From assembly GCF_030062585.1 (NCBI RefSeq), contig NZ_CP071935.1, positions 310,001 to 374,000 on the forward strand: 64,000 bases of DNA. The letters run 5' to 3'. Position 1 is the first letter of the stretch. The number at the start of each line of letters is the position of its first letter. This DNA comes from Helicobacter pylori. GTDB lineage: Bacteria; Campylobacterota; Campylobacteria; Campylobacterales; Helicobacteraceae. Below are positions 27,104-36,061 of this stretch, piece by piece. A program made the translations under genes and the position numbers. The notes beneath the pieces were generated by a model. The model did not search any database and was not told the origin of the DNA. It was given only the letters and a program-made list of their open reading frames with translations.

Positions 27104-27696
27104 TAAAATCCTCCTTTGAAAGTGGGGAGTTTTTTCTTTTCTTTTTGGCTTTGTTTGATTTCATCTAAAAACAAATTGGCTTGAATGCTTTGAGCTTCAA
27201 TAATAGCTAATGCATGCGAATAAGAAATGTCAAGCCCTTCAACCTTGCTATCCTTTGAAGTGAGAATGAAACGGCCCTTGCCTTTAAAATTTTGCTCCTT
27301 ATGGTTATAAATCCCTGTTTCACTCCAAAAACTAGAATCGTCGCTTCTTTTATAGGTAACCCCATTAGGGAAGAAATACAAATCCTGCTGCCGTTTGGCT
27401 TTGGGGGATTCAACGCTTTCTATCGTGTCTTCATCATAGCGCTTGATTTTAGAATCAAAAAAGATCTCATGATCATCGTATTGTAAAGCTTTTTTGCCCT
27501 CTATGGACAGATCAAGGATTTTATCGTTGACTTGAAACGCTTTAAAATTTTCTAATTCAATTTTAGGGATATTTTCTTTAGAGACCACGCTAGTGGGTTG
27601 GGAACGCAAAAAGAAAAAAACTAGCCCTATCGTGATGAAAGACAAAACCACAAAAAAGTTTAAAACGCTATTAGAGGTAAAGCTTGAGCGCTTCAT
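27103..27696 (-). CDS. lptC: LPS export protein LptC
   Basis: A 197-residue bitopic protein with one N-terminal transmembrane helix (about residues 12-30) and a periplasmic OstA-like domain. LptC accepts LPS from the LptBFG transporter and passes it to LptA. Similarity is diffuse in this family, so the call rests on topology and on position between kdsC and lptA, the same order as in many Gram-negative bacteria. Its start overlaps the end of kdsC by 26 bases. The function follows from context at good confidence. Confidence 0.8.
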   Translation of the reverse strand: MKRSSFTSNSVLNFFVVLSFITIGLVFFFLRSQPTSVVSKENIPKIELENFKAFQVNDKILDLSIEGKKALQYDDHEIFFDSKIKRYDEDTIESVESPKAKRQQDLYFFPNGVTYKRSDDSSFWSETGIYNHKEQNFKGKGRFILTSKDSKVEGLDISYSHALAIIEAQSIQANLFLDEIKQSQKEKKKLPTFKGGF

Positions 27697-28165
27697 CTTG
27701 CAAGCCTTCTAATGTTAAAAGATAATCAATCGCTTCCCTAACAGCCCCCTTGCCCCCTGAATTTTGTAACACTTTATAGGCCTTGCTTTTAAGCAAGGGG
27801 TGTGCATCAAAAGGAGCGAAACTCCAAGCGCATGCCTTAAACATGCCTAAATCGTTATAATCATCGCCTACGCATGCGATTTCTTGCGCGCTCAATTGCA
27901 AGTCTTTTTTGAGCCGCTCCACAACCACGCTTTTATTTTCAACGCCCATAAAAACAAACTGAACGCCCAAACTCTCCATGCGTTTTTTCACCATGATTGA
28001 AGTTCTTCCTGTAATGATAGCGATTTTTTTGCCTAATTTTTGCCATAGCGTCATGCCAAGCCCGTCTTTGACATTGAAAGCCTTGAACTCGTGAAAATTT
28101 TTATCAAAATACAACGACCCGTCTGTGAGCGTGCCATCCACATCTAAAAGCAATAACTTAATCAT
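27671..28165 (-). CDS. kdsC: 3-deoxy-D-manno-octulosonate 8-phosphate phosphatase
   Basis: A 164-residue HAD-superfamily phosphatase that removes the phosphate from KDO-8-P, the step after KdsA in Kdo synthesis. Motif I is LLLDVDGTLTDG at the N-terminus, motif II is the ITGRTS segment, and motif IV is VGDDYNDLGM. It is compact, as KdsC is a cap-less type C HAD enzyme. It overlaps the end of rlpA by four bases and the start of lptC by 26. KdsA, which makes its substrate, is at 44301-45131 in this window but is not in the same operon. Confidence 0.93.
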   Translation of the reverse strand: MIKLLLLDVDGTLTDGSLYFDKNFHEFKAFNVKDGLGMTLWQKLGKKIAIITGRTSIMVKKRMESLGVQFVFMGVENKSVVVERLKKDLQLSAQEIACVGDDYNDLGMFKACAWSFAPFDAHPLLKSKAYKVLQNSGGKGAVREAIDYLLTLEGLQDEALKLYL

Positions 28166-29106
28166 TCTCTCGTTAAAACCGCATTCTGGTTATATTTTTT
28201 CATAAAATCCCTAGCCTCTTCTTCACTTTGAAACCCTTGAACTAAAACTTTATACAAATCGTCTTTAAAAGCAACCTTGACGCTGTAATCTGGATTTTCT
28301 GCTTGCAATTTATCCGCTAAAGTTTGAGCGCCTATTTGGTTTCTAAAAGCCCCCATTTGCAAAGAAAATTTCCCTCCGCTCACGCTTTTTTCGCTCTCGC
28401 CGACTTTAAATTCCTTGTGTAAGATCTTTGAAGAGCTGGCGTTAAAAGATTGTTCGTATTGCGTGGAGATAACCCCACCAAAACCCAAAACAATGAGGCG
28501 CACGCTGGCCGTGCCTTTTTGAACCATATCAATATCCCTAGCGGCCGCATTAGACAAATCAATGATGCGATCGCTCACAAAAGGCCCTCTATCGTTGATG
28601 CGCACGATGGTGCTTGAATTGTTATCAACGTTAATGACTTTCACTACGGTGTTCATGGGTAAAGTCTTGTGCGCGGCGGTGTGGGCATACATGTTATAGA
28701 TTTCCCCATTACTGGTTTTTTTGGCATGGAAGTTAGGGCCATACCAGCTCGCAATGCCATCAAATTTCTCGCCTAAATCCACTTTAGTGGGGTAATACCA
28801 CTTACCCCCCACTTGATAAGGGCGCATGGTGGCTCTTTGGATCGCGCTAGAATCGCGCATGCCGTTATCTAGGGGTTGTTTTGTATTGTTACCTTGCGAA
28901 TCGGTGTGGTGTTTGAAATGGCGTTCAAAAAAATTGCGTTTATAGGTGGCTTTTTTGGTTGTTGGGTCATAATCTTTAGCGTTTTCATAAGCGCGCAAGC
29001 TTTCATGCTTGTAAGACAAATTCTTTACCCCATTTTTTTTAACCGCGCAAGCGCTAATCAAAAAAATAACGCCTAAAAAACAAACTCTTTTCAACGCCCA
29101 ACCCAT
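28162..29106 (-). CDS. rlpA: RlpA-family lipoprotein, septal lytic transglycosylase-like
   Basis: A 314-residue outer-membrane lipoprotein with signal peptide and lipobox ISAC (Cys20). The double-psi beta-barrel domain (about residues 110-200) contains GIASWYGP and INDRGPF...RIIDLS with the family's conserved Asp. A SPOR domain at the C-terminus (about residues 240-310, GKFSLQMGAF) would bind denuded septal glycan. RlpA of other bacteria cleaves naked glycan strands during daughter-cell separation. It abuts the lytic transglycosylase gene upstream and kdsC downstream, sharing bases with both. Confidence 0.92.
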   Translation of the reverse strand: MGWALKRVCFLGVIFLISACAVKKNGVKNLSYKHESLRAYENAKDYDPTTKKATYKRNFFERHFKHHTDSQGNNTKQPLDNGMRDSSAIQRATMRPYQVGGKWYYPTKVDLGEKFDGIASWYGPNFHAKKTSNGEIYNMYAHTAAHKTLPMNTVVKVINVDNNSSTIVRINDRGPFVSDRIIDLSNAAARDIDMVQKGTASVRLIVLGFGGVISTQYEQSFNASSSKILHKEFKVGESEKSVSGGKFSLQMGAFRNQIGAQTLADKLQAENPDYSVKVAFKDDLYKVLVQGFQSEEEARDFMKKYNQNAVLTRE

Positions 29107-30218
29107 TAAAATTCCCTTGTAGCGAGTAACTTTTTGTTAGTGGGGATGATTAAGCGCTGGTGGATAAAAATATTAGAATCTTTGAGGTTATTGGCTAATT
29201 GGATACTGGAAATGCTGACTTGATAGCGTTTAGCGATAGAAGATAAGGTTTCTTTAGGCAAGACCACATGGGTGATGAAAGGGTTTTTAGGATTAGCTTG
29301 AGCGTTTTTATTTTGTTTGAGTTGGCGTTGTTTGAAAAGGGCGAGTTTTTCATAAGGGATATAAATGGTATAAGTGGGGTCTTTAGAGGGCAGAATGTTA
29401 TAACGGAATTGGTGGTTGTAGGATTTTAAGGTTTCTAAACTCAAGTTTAAATTTTTGGCTACTTGGATTAAAGAAGTGTGCCTTTTAAACGGGACGCCCA
29501 CTAAACTCACCCTCGCCCCACGATTGAGCAAGTATTCTTTATCTTTGAGGTTGTCTAGGCTGTTGAATTTCAACGCTAGGCTTAGAATGGAGCGGATATA
29601 CTCCCGTGTTTCTTTAGGGAGGTATTTCTTGTCTTCATCCAGCAAAATCTTAATGTCTGAAGTGCCGGCGGCTTTAATAGCGTTTTGAACCTTGCGTAAG
29701 CCGTAATTATACGCCATAGCGACCAAATACCACTCTCCGGTTTGCTTGTAGAGCCGTTTCAAATAAGTGATCGCCGCTTGAGTGCTTTTAATGGGATCTC
29801 TTCTTTCATCAATGTAGTGATTGACCTTAAGCCCTAATTCTTTAGCCGTGCTTGGCATGAATTGCCAAATCCCTACCGCTTTTTTCCTGCTATAAGCCCT
29901 TGATGAAAATTTAGACTCTGCCATGGCTAAAAATAAAAATTCTTGCGGCACGCTCGCTTCTATTAGCATGTTTTTAATGATGGGGATGAATTGGTAATTC
30001 GCGTCAAACCTTTTGACGAGCCTTTTCCATTCTTCTTTTTCATTCATTTTTTGTAAAACACCTGGCATCTGATACAAGAAACTCGCGTTAATTCCAAAGG
30101 CCTCTAGCGCTTTGGTGTCAATATTAGATTCAAAAGCAATCTTAGCGTGGCTTAAAGAAGTCAGTAAGAACCAATGAGTCATTAAAAAAAACAACCATTT
30201 GGTATTAAAATATTTCAT
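29106..30218 (-). CDS. mltD: Membrane-bound lytic murein transglycosylase, MltD-like
   Basis: A 370-residue secreted enzyme that cleaves the glycan backbone of peptidoglycan. A signal peptide (about residues 1-25) is followed by an SLT domain (AMAESKFSSRAYSRKKAVG, where the Glu of ES is the likely catalytic acid; GIWQFMPSTA follows) and by two LysM domains at the C-terminus (about 230-290 and 310-362). LysM domains bind N-acetylglucosamine-rich glycan. Older annotations call the gene dniR (HP1572). It is the first gene of the long operon reaching down to mrdA. Confidence 0.9.
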   Translation of the reverse strand: MKYFNTKWLFFLMTHWFLLTSLSHAKIAFESNIDTKALEAFGINASFLYQMPGVLQKMNEKEEWKRLVKRFDANYQFIPIIKNMLIEASVPQEFLFLAMAESKFSSRAYSRKKAVGIWQFMPSTAKELGLKVNHYIDERRDPIKSTQAAITYLKRLYKQTGEWYLVAMAYNYGLRKVQNAIKAAGTSDIKILLDEDKKYLPKETREYIRSILSLALKFNSLDNLKDKEYLLNRGARVSLVGVPFKRHTSLIQVAKNLNLSLETLKSYNHQFRYNILPSKDPTYTIYIPYEKLALFKQRQLKQNKNAQANPKNPFITHVVLPKETLSSIAKRYQVSISSIQLANNLKDSNIFIHQRLIIPTNKKLLATREF

Positions 30219-30308
30219 TCTTTTTTAAAATCCTGATCATTTGATAAGTTCAATAATGGCTCTAATTATAACCAAACTTGAATAACGCTTTCTAACACAG
30301 CCTTATTT

Positions 30309-31073
30309 TTAGGGGAAACTAAAGAGCGTTTGAGCGTTATGCGTGCTTAAAGAAGCGAGCTCTTCAGTCTCTATGTTGATGATTTCGGCAATTTTTTGAG
30401 CGATTAAAGGGATATAAGTAGGGCTATTCCTGGTGCCTCTAAAAGGGTGTGGGGTCAAATAAGGCGAATCCGTTTCTAAAAGAAGCCTGTTTTTAGGGAT
30501 TTTAGGGAGGATCTCTACCAGTCTTTTAGCGTTTTTAAAAGTGCTAACCCCTCCTATCCCATAATAAAAACGATCGCTTAATTCCAAAAGCATGCTATCA
30601 GCGTTAAAGCAATGCAACACCCCAAAAGCCTTAGGATAGCTTTTTAAAAGATTCAAACTATCAAAACTCGCTTCTCTAATATGGGTGATCAAGGGCTTGT
30701 TGTGCTGGATAGAAAACTCAATCTGTTTGGTAAAGATTTCTTTTTGCTTGCTTTTATAATTCTCTCTTTCATTCAATTCAGGCAAGCGGTAGTAATCCAG
30801 TCCGCATTCGCCTATCGCCACGCATTTTTGATGCCCAACAAATTTTTCAAACAGGCTTTCATCAAAGCTTTCCACATCATAAGGGTGAGTGCCTATGGCA
30901 AAAAACACGCCTTCAAATTTTTCGCTAATTTCTATTGCTCTGTTCAAATCCTTCATGTCCGCGCCAGGAATCACGCATTGCGTAACGCCTTTTTCTAGGC
31001 TTTCTTTCAACACTTCTTCTAAATCGTTTTCATAATCCCTATGATCCAAATGGCAATGCGTATCAATAAACAT
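30309..31073 (-). CDS. tatD: TatD-family metal-dependent hydrolase/deoxyribonuclease
   Basis: A 254-residue TIM-barrel hydrolase. The metal ligands are visible: DTHCHLDH at the N-terminus, GECGLDYYR, THIREA, HCF and ETDSPYL. TatD proteins are divalent-cation-dependent 3'-5' exonucleases involved in DNA repair and turnover, despite the name. A divergent gene (ribE) starts 74 bases away on the other strand. A 90-base spacer without signal separates it from the transglycosylase gene downstream. Confidence 0.92.
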   Translation of the reverse strand: MFIDTHCHLDHRDYENDLEEVLKESLEKGVTQCVIPGADMKDLNRAIEISEKFEGVFFAIGTHPYDVESFDESLFEKFVGHQKCVAIGECGLDYYRLPELNERENYKSKQKEIFTKQIEFSIQHNKPLITHIREASFDSLNLLKSYPKAFGVLHCFNADSMLLELSDRFYYGIGGVSTFKNAKRLVEILPKIPKNRLLLETDSPYLTPHPFRGTRNSPTYIPLIAQKIAEIINIETEELASLSTHNAQTLFSFP

Positions 31074-31103
31074 GCTTTTATCCTATGGTTTTATTTAATA
31101 TGT

Positions 31104-31109
31104 TACAAT
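31104..31109 (+). promoter_or_regulatory. Candidate -10 box for ribE
   Basis: TACAAT in TGTTACAATA, 38 bases before the ribE start. The same extended TGTTACAAT occurs before pdxJ. Confidence 0.5.
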
Positions 31110-31147
31110 ACTTAAGCATTCTAACATAAGGAAAATAATCATTAACG

Positions 31148-31768
31148 ATGTTCAGTGGTCTAATCCATCAAATAGCTAAAGTGAAAAGTTTCCACAACAA
31201 TATTTTAAGCATAGAGAGCGATCTCAATCCCAAGCTTGGCGATAGCATTGCGATTAATGGGGCATGTTTGACCGCCATAGAAAGTTCAAAAACGCATTTT
31301 AGCGTGGAATTGAGCCAAAAAACCCAAAACAGCGTGGCGTTAGAAAATTACAAGGATTTAGTCCATATTGAGCCAGCCCTAAAAGCCGATGCGAGTTTGG
31401 ATGGGCATTTTGTGCAAGGGCATATTGATGCTATCGGAGTGATTGAAAAAATCATTCACAACGCTAATCAAGTGGATTTTTTCATCAGCGCTTCTAAAGA
31501 AACGCTTTTATTGTGCGTTGAGCAAGGCTCTATCGCCATTGATGGGGTGAGTTTGACTTTAAGCAAGGTAGAAGAAAAGGGGTTTTGGCTAACGATTATC
31601 CCTTACACTTTAGAAAACACCCTTTTTAAGACTTATAAACTCAAACGGCGCGTGAATATTGAAACGGACATGTTAGTCCGCAGCGTTGCGTCTATTTTGA
31701 AAAAAACAAAAGGGTTTGAAAAAAATTTCTCTTGGAATGACGCGGATGCCTTGACTTTAGGGTATTAG
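31148..31768 (+). CDS. ribE: Riboflavin synthase alpha subunit
   Basis: A 206-residue enzyme that disproportionates two lumazine molecules into riboflavin. Two repeats of the lumazine-binding barrel are seen, with starts MFSGLIHQIAKV and GHIDAIGVIEKI, and the motifs NGACLT and DGVSLTLSKV. It is the last step of riboflavin synthesis; the preceding enzyme, RibH, is encoded at 43821-44291. The following gene begins immediately at the stop codon. No FMN riboswitch is visible in the short 74-base upstream spacer. Confidence 0.96.
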   Translation: MFSGLIHQIAKVKSFHNNILSIESDLNPKLGDSIAINGACLTAIESSKTHFSVELSQKTQNSVALENYKDLVHIEPALKADASLDGHFVQGHIDAIGVIEKIIHNANQVDFFISASKETLLLCVEQGSIAIDGVSLTLSKVEEKGFWLTIIPYTLENTLFKTYKLKRRVNIETDMLVRSVASILKKTKGFEKNFSWNDADALTLGY

Positions 31769-32041
31769 ATGAATAAAACCATAAAAGCCGCCGCTCTAGC
31801 CTATAACATGGGACAAGATCATGCCCCAAAAGTGATCGCAAGCGGGGTGGGCGAAGTGGCTAAAAGGATCATTCAAAAAGCTAAGGAATACGATATAGCA
31901 CTCTTTTCTAACCCCATGCTGGTGGATTCGCTTTTGAAGGTGGAATTAGATTGCGCGATACCTGAAGAATTGTATGAAAGCGTGGTGCAAGTGTTTTTAT
32001 GGCTCAATAGCGTGGAAAATAACGCGCAAATGTCCAAGTGA
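31769..32041 (+). CDS. flhX: FlhX, FlhB C-terminal domain homologue
   Basis: A 90-residue stand-alone homologue of the cytoplasmic cleaved part (FlhB-CC) of the flagellar export switch. The segment AALAYNMGQDHAPKVIASG and the Leu-rich helices that follow align with FlhB downstream of its autocleavage motif. The NPTH motif itself is absent. In H. pylori FlhX (HP1575) has been reported to replace truncated FlhB-CC function, so it can set specificity of hook-to-filament secretion. It starts directly at the end of ribE and precedes metN. Confidence 0.9.
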   Translation: MNKTIKAAALAYNMGQDHAPKVIASGVGEVAKRIIQKAKEYDIALFSNPMLVDSLLKVELDCAIPEELYESVVQVFLWLNSVENNAQMSK

Positions 32042-32062
32042 TTGGGATGTAAAGTTAAAACG

Positions 32063-33046
32063 ATGGTAGTAGAATTAAAAAACATTGAAAAGATTTATGA
32101 AAACGGGTTTCATGCTCTAAAAGGCGTGAATTTGGAATTAAAAAAAGGCGATATTTTAGGCGTGATAGGCTATTCAGGGGCGGGGAAATCCACGCTCATT
32201 CGCCTGATCAATTGCTTGGAGCGTCCTAGTTCTGGCGAGGTTTTAGTCAATGGGGTCAATCTGTTAAACTTAAAGCCTAAAGAATTGCAAAAAGCGCGCC
32301 AGAAAATAGGCATGATTTTCCAGCATTTCAATTTATTGAGCGCTAAAGATGTGTTTGAAAATGTCGCTTTCGCTTTAGAAATCGCCCGATGGGAAAAAAC
32401 TAAGATTAAATCAAGGGTGCATGAATTGTTGGAATTAGTGGGGTTAGAAGATAAAATGCATTTTTATCCTAAACAGCTAAGCGGTGGGCAAAAGCAACGA
32501 GTGGCGATCGCTAGGAGTTTAGCGAATTGCCCTGATTTGTTGCTTTGCGATGAAGCCACATCCGCACTGGATTCTAAAACCACGCATTCTATTTTAACGC
32601 TTTTAAGCGGCATTCAAAAAAAGCTTGATTTGAGCATCGTTTTCATCACGCATGAAATTGAAGTGGTTAAAGAATTGTGCAACCAAATGTGTGTGATCAG
32701 CAGCGGCGAAATCGTGGAAAGAGGCTCGGTGGAAGAAATTTTTGCTAACCCTAAACATGCCGTTACTAAAGAATTGCTTGGTATCAAAAACGAGCATGCG
32801 GATCAAAAATCGCAAGACATTTATCGCATCGTGTTTTTAGGGGAGCATTTAGACGAGCCGATCATTTCTAATTTGATCAGGCGTTTTAAAATAGATGTGA
32901 GCATCATTTCAGGCAATATTGAAGAGCTTACGACTAAAGATATAGGGTATTTAGTGGTGCGGTTTTTAGGCAGTGTTGCAGAGACTCAAAGGGCTTTAGA
33001 GTATTTAAACGCTTTAGGCTTACAAGTGGAAAAATTAAAGGATTAA
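32063..33046 (+). CDS. metN: Methionine ABC transporter ATP-binding protein MetN
   Basis: A 327-residue ABC ATPase with a C-terminal NIL regulatory domain (about residues 245-325), which in homologues senses intracellular methionine. Walker A is GYSGAGKST, the ABC signature LSGGQKQRVAIAR, and Walker B LLLCDEATSALD. The frame is open upstream to a TTG at 32042, but the ATG at 32063 gives the usual N-terminus. No clear ribosome binding site precedes it, which suggests coupling to flhX. metI follows after one base. The binding protein MetQ is encoded separately at 22831. Confidence 0.93.
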   Translation: MVVELKNIEKIYENGFHALKGVNLELKKGDILGVIGYSGAGKSTLIRLINCLERPSSGEVLVNGVNLLNLKPKELQKARQKIGMIFQHFNLLSAKDVFENVAFALEIARWEKTKIKSRVHELLELVGLEDKMHFYPKQLSGGQKQRVAIARSLANCPDLLLCDEATSALDSKTTHSILTLLSGIQKKLDLSIVFITHEIEVVKELCNQMCVISSGEIVERGSVEEIFANPKHAVTKELLGIKNEHADQKSQDIYRIVFLGEHLDEPIISNLIRRFKIDVSIISGNIEELTTKDIGYLVVRFLGSVAETQRALEYLNALGLQVEKLKD

Positions 33047-33047
33047 A

Positions 33048-33695
33048 ATGATTTCTCAAATGCTCATTCAAGCCACGCTAGAAACGCTTTATATGGTGTT
33101 TGTGGCGAGCTTTTTGGCGGTTGTTTTTGGCTTGCCTTTGGGGGTTTTATTGTTAGTGAGTAAAAAAGGGCATTTGTTAAACAAACCCCTTTTGCATAAA
33201 ATTTTAGACACTTCTATCAACATGACTCGCTCTTTCCCTTTTATCATTTTGATTATTTTGCTCTTGCCTTTATCGCGCTTTTTGATTGGCACAAGCATTG
33301 GCTCTAGCGCGAGCATTATCCCGTTAGCCATTTCAGCCATCCCTTTTGTCGCAAAGCTTTTTGAAAATTCTTTAATGGAAGTAGAGCATGGCAAGATTGA
33401 AACCACTTTAAGTTTGGGAGCGTCTCATTTGGAAGTCATTAAAATGATGCTTTTAGAGAGCCTGCCCTCTTTAGTGAACAATATCACCATTACCTTAATT
33501 TCTTTAATAGGCTATTCGGCTATGGCGGGAGCGTTAGGGGCTGGGGGCTTGGGGGATTTAGCCATTAGGATTGGCTATCAAAGTTATAGGGGCGATGTGC
33601 TTTTTTATGCGGTGGTCGTGATCATTGTTTTAGTGCAAATCATTCAAAGCGCGGGGGATTATGTGGTGAAACGCCTAAGAAAGCATAAGTATTAG
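33048..33695 (+). CDS. metI: Methionine ABC transporter permease MetI
   Basis: A 215-residue permease with about five transmembrane helices and the EAA-type loop that couples to the ATPase (ETTLSLGASHLEVIKMMLLES, where the Gly is conserved). Together with MetN and a MetQ-type receptor it imports D- and L-methionine. H. pylori is a methionine auxotroph, so the transporter is likely important. The start ATG is one base after the metN stop. The next 186 bases have no gene and no convincing terminator. Confidence 0.93.
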   Translation: MISQMLIQATLETLYMVFVASFLAVVFGLPLGVLLLVSKKGHLLNKPLLHKILDTSINMTRSFPFIILIILLLPLSRFLIGTSIGSSASIIPLAISAIPFVAKLFENSLMEVEHGKIETTLSLGASHLEVIKMMLLESLPSLVNNITITLISLIGYSAMAGALGAGGLGDLAIRIGYQSYRGDVLFYAVVVIIVLVQIIQSAGDYVVKRLRKHKY

Positions 33696-33881
33696 GGATT
33701 TGGCTCTCATCAAATACGAATATTCAAAGCCAACTTTAATACGCTTTTTAAAGGGGATTTTTACGCTTTGTTTATGGTAAAACCCCACTTTCTAAAGAAC
33801 GCTTTTAAAAGGTTATCATTCAAACTGAATTAGAGCCTTTTACGATGAATATTTAATTAAATTCTCATGCAACAATGGGCT

Positions 33882-34313
33882 TTATTTTGCGCCGTTGATA
33901 AATTTATCCATCTGTTTTTCTAAGTCTATGATTTGCGTTATCGCTCCTTCTAAAATTTCAAAATTTTTAGCGTTTTTTGGGGTAATGCATGCGAGTTTGT
34001 TGGAAGCTTTTTCTAACGATTGGATGTCTTTAAGCAAGGTTTTTAAAACTTCTACGCTTTTAAAATCCTTTTCAAAATAGTCATCAAATTGCCGTTCTGT
34101 TTGAGACAAGTTCTCTAAAAAAGCGCTTTGAAGGCGTATTTGAGTGCGATCATGCCCGGTTTCTATGCAGGTTTTATAAGCTTGATGGATCGCAGTCAAA
34201 ACTTCTTGGGCTTTCAAAAAAGCCTTTGAAAGCCCAACGATGATTTCATAATGTTCGCCCTCTGCTCTTAAAAACCCTAAAAATAGTGAAATGAGCAATA
34301 ACTTTTTTAGCAT
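33882..34313 (-). CDS. Small secreted protein of unknown function
   Basis: A 143-residue protein with a signal peptide (about residues 1-18, MLKKLLLISLFLGFLRAEG) and an all-helical body rich in Leu, Lys and Glu. A pair of cysteines (near residues 50 and 109) might form a disulfide in the periplasm. I do not recognise a family. It sits 9 bases downstream of lpxF and is transcribed with it, so a role in lipid A or envelope work is possible but is inference only. Confidence 0.7.
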   Translation of the reverse strand: MLKKLLLISLFLGFLRAEGEHYEIIVGLSKAFLKAQEVLTAIHQAYKTCIETGHDRTQIRLQSAFLENLSQTERQFDDYFEKDFKSVEVLKTLLKDIQSLEKASNKLACITPKNAKNFEILEGAITQIIDLEKQMDKFINGAK

Positions 34314-34322
34314 TTTATCCCT

Positions 34323-34919
34323 TTACCATTGATAAGAAAAGCTCACCCCATAGCGGCTACTGCCCTTAAAATCGCTAGAAATTTCAGGATAGAGCATCCA
34401 TTGTTTGGGTTTGTAGCGTGAAGTGAATAAATAAGCAAACCCCCATGCGATAAGGCTGCCAATCGTAACTTGCAAGATCGTGTGTTGTCCTGCCACCACT
34501 CTGCTAGCATCAGTGAGTATTGCAAGAGCGATCACAGGAAGAGCCGGCTTCCACCCATAGCGGTAATACACAAACCCAGCCGCGCTAAACACCCCCCCAG
34601 CATGCCCGCTTGGCATGCCTCTCCAGGAATTACAGCACGGGCGTTTGGCAAATTCCACTCTAGCCCCATCTTTATGGGCGTTGCTAAAAGCTCCTTTAAG
34701 GCCATAAATCACTCCTTGAGTGACTAATGTGCCGACCGCTAATTCCCCTAAACCTCTATAATCGCGCATCGCTAAACTGACCGTGCCTACAAAAATAGGC
34801 AAAAACCTAAGCACATCGCCGATTTCTTCTAAAATGTATGCCCCCTCATTGATCGGCTCACTCCTTAAAGGATATACCCATAAGAGCAGGCTCAAAAAAA
34901 GACCTTTGAGCTTTTTCAT
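34323..34919 (-). CDS. lpxF: Lipid A 4'-phosphatase LpxF (PAP2 family)
   Basis: A 198-residue PAP2-type membrane phosphatase with several hydrophobic segments. Motif 1 is KRPC near residue 92, motif 2 PSGHAGG near residue 103, and motif 3 SRVVAGQHT near residue 140. In motif 3 the usual Asp, four residues after the His, is Gln. H. pylori LpxF (HP1580) removes the 4'-phosphate of lipid A, giving resistance to cationic peptides. LpxF acts in the periplasm after export, with LpxE and EptA. It overlaps the wecA gene upstream by four bases. Confidence 0.9.
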   Translation of the reverse strand: MKKLKGLFLSLLLWVYPLRSEPINEGAYILEEIGDVLRFLPIFVGTVSLAMRDYRGLGELAVGTLVTQGVIYGLKGAFSNAHKDGARVEFAKRPCCNSWRGMPSGHAGGVFSAAGFVYYRYGWKPALPVIALAILTDASRVVAGQHTILQVTIGSLIAWGFAYLFTSRYKPKQWMLYPEISSDFKGSSRYGVSFSYQW

Positions 34920-35926
34920 TGAAACGCTCGCTTTTCTAAGGCAAAAACTTGCCTATTCAAATAAGCATAGCCTATTAAATAGCATGCGATAAAGACTAGG
35001 CTAATCACAATGAGCGCGTAAGAATTTAAACGAAACAAGACGCTCATTAAAATAAAAGGCAGGTTGCACAGAATAAGGATAAAAGCGCATAAAGGGTTAG
35101 GGCAATTGAAAGAGCGTTGTTGCAAGAATTGGAATAAAAGGGTGTGCAAATGCAAATTATCCGGCATGGTGGCTTTCTGGCGTTTTATTTTGCGCCTAAG
35201 GATACTAAAAAGCACCTCTATGACCGGATAAAGCATTAAATTGAGCCCAAAAAACACGCTGATTTTTTGCTCCAAACTCAAATGCAAGAGGGAAATCCCG
35301 CACACCAAACCCAAAAAATACGCCCCCCCATCGCCTAAAAAAATCTTTCCTAAAGGGAAATTTAACACCATAAACCCAAGCACCATGTAAGCGAGCAAAC
35401 AAGACAAACTGCTAGGGTCTATATAGTGAATGACTAAAAGCGCGATCGCACAAATCCCAGATGCAAGCCCGTTAAACCCGTCAATGATATTAATAGCGTT
35501 ACTGATACCCACCAGCATAAAGATAGCGAATAAAAAAGCGATAAAATAAGGCAAGCTAAAAAGGGGCGAAAAATCGCTCACCACTAAAGGCGTTGATGAA
35601 ATGATGCAAACGACCCCTACGGCTTGTAAAATAAGGCGTATTTTAGGGCTTAATGAAAGGTTGATGTCTTCTAAAAAACCGCTTAAAAAGACTAACAACA
35701 ACCCTAAGAAAACAAAAAACCCCTTAAAAGGCATTTCAAAAGGTTCAAAATAACAAGCCAACGCAAAAGAAAGAAAGATCCCAAGCCCCCCAGCTCGTGG
35801 GGTTCTGGCATGATGAAAGCCTTGTATTTTATTAGCGTTATCCACAAAGAGCATGGATTTTTTAGACCACAAAATAATCAAAGAGCAAATAAATAAACTG
35901 GTTAAAAAATATAGCACCCACAACAC
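34916..35926 (-). CDS. wecA: Undecaprenyl-phosphate N-acetylglucosaminyl 1-phosphate transferase
   Basis: A 336-residue polytopic protein of the MraY/WecA family with about ten helices. The Asp-rich motifs of the family are visible (the FLGDGGAYFLG segment, with magnesium-binding Asp, near residue 200), and the NIIDGFNGLASG loop. In H. pylori (HP1581) it starts O-antigen synthesis by loading GlcNAc-1-P on undecaprenyl phosphate. The family call is firm and the WecA assignment rests on knowledge of the species. It is separated from the divergent pdxJ by 135 bases. Confidence 0.9.
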   Translation of the reverse strand: MLWVLYFLTSLFICSLIILWSKKSMLFVDNANKIQGFHHARTPRAGGLGIFLSFALACYFEPFEMPFKGFFVFLGLLLVFLSGFLEDINLSLSPKIRLILQAVGVVCIISSTPLVVSDFSPLFSLPYFIAFLFAIFMLVGISNAINIIDGFNGLASGICAIALLVIHYIDPSSLSCLLAYMVLGFMVLNFPLGKIFLGDGGAYFLGLVCGISLLHLSLEQKISVFFGLNLMLYPVIEVLFSILRRKIKRQKATMPDNLHLHTLLFQFLQQRSFNCPNPLCAFILILCNLPFILMSVLFRLNSYALIVISLVFIACYLIGYAYLNRQVFALEKRAFQ

Positions 35927-36021
35927 TTTTTATTGGATTTAATTGGCATTTTGTTTTGGGTATTATAGCAAAAGATAGCTTGATGATAAAATCTTATAGG
36001 TATAAGAGGCGGGTTTTATGT

Positions 36022-36027
36022 TACAAT
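36022..36027 (+). promoter_or_regulatory. Candidate -10 box for pdxJ-pdxA
   Basis: TACAAT in an ATGTTACAATTCC context, 35 bases before the pdxJ ATG. An AAAGGA ribosome binding site stands between. Confidence 0.55.
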
Positions 36028-36061
36028 TCCAAAAATCATTATTATAAAATAAAGGATAGCC

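Noticed and set aside
32042..32062. TTG-initiated extension of MetN
   Set aside because: It adds seven residues without family similarity; the ATG at 32063 fits better.
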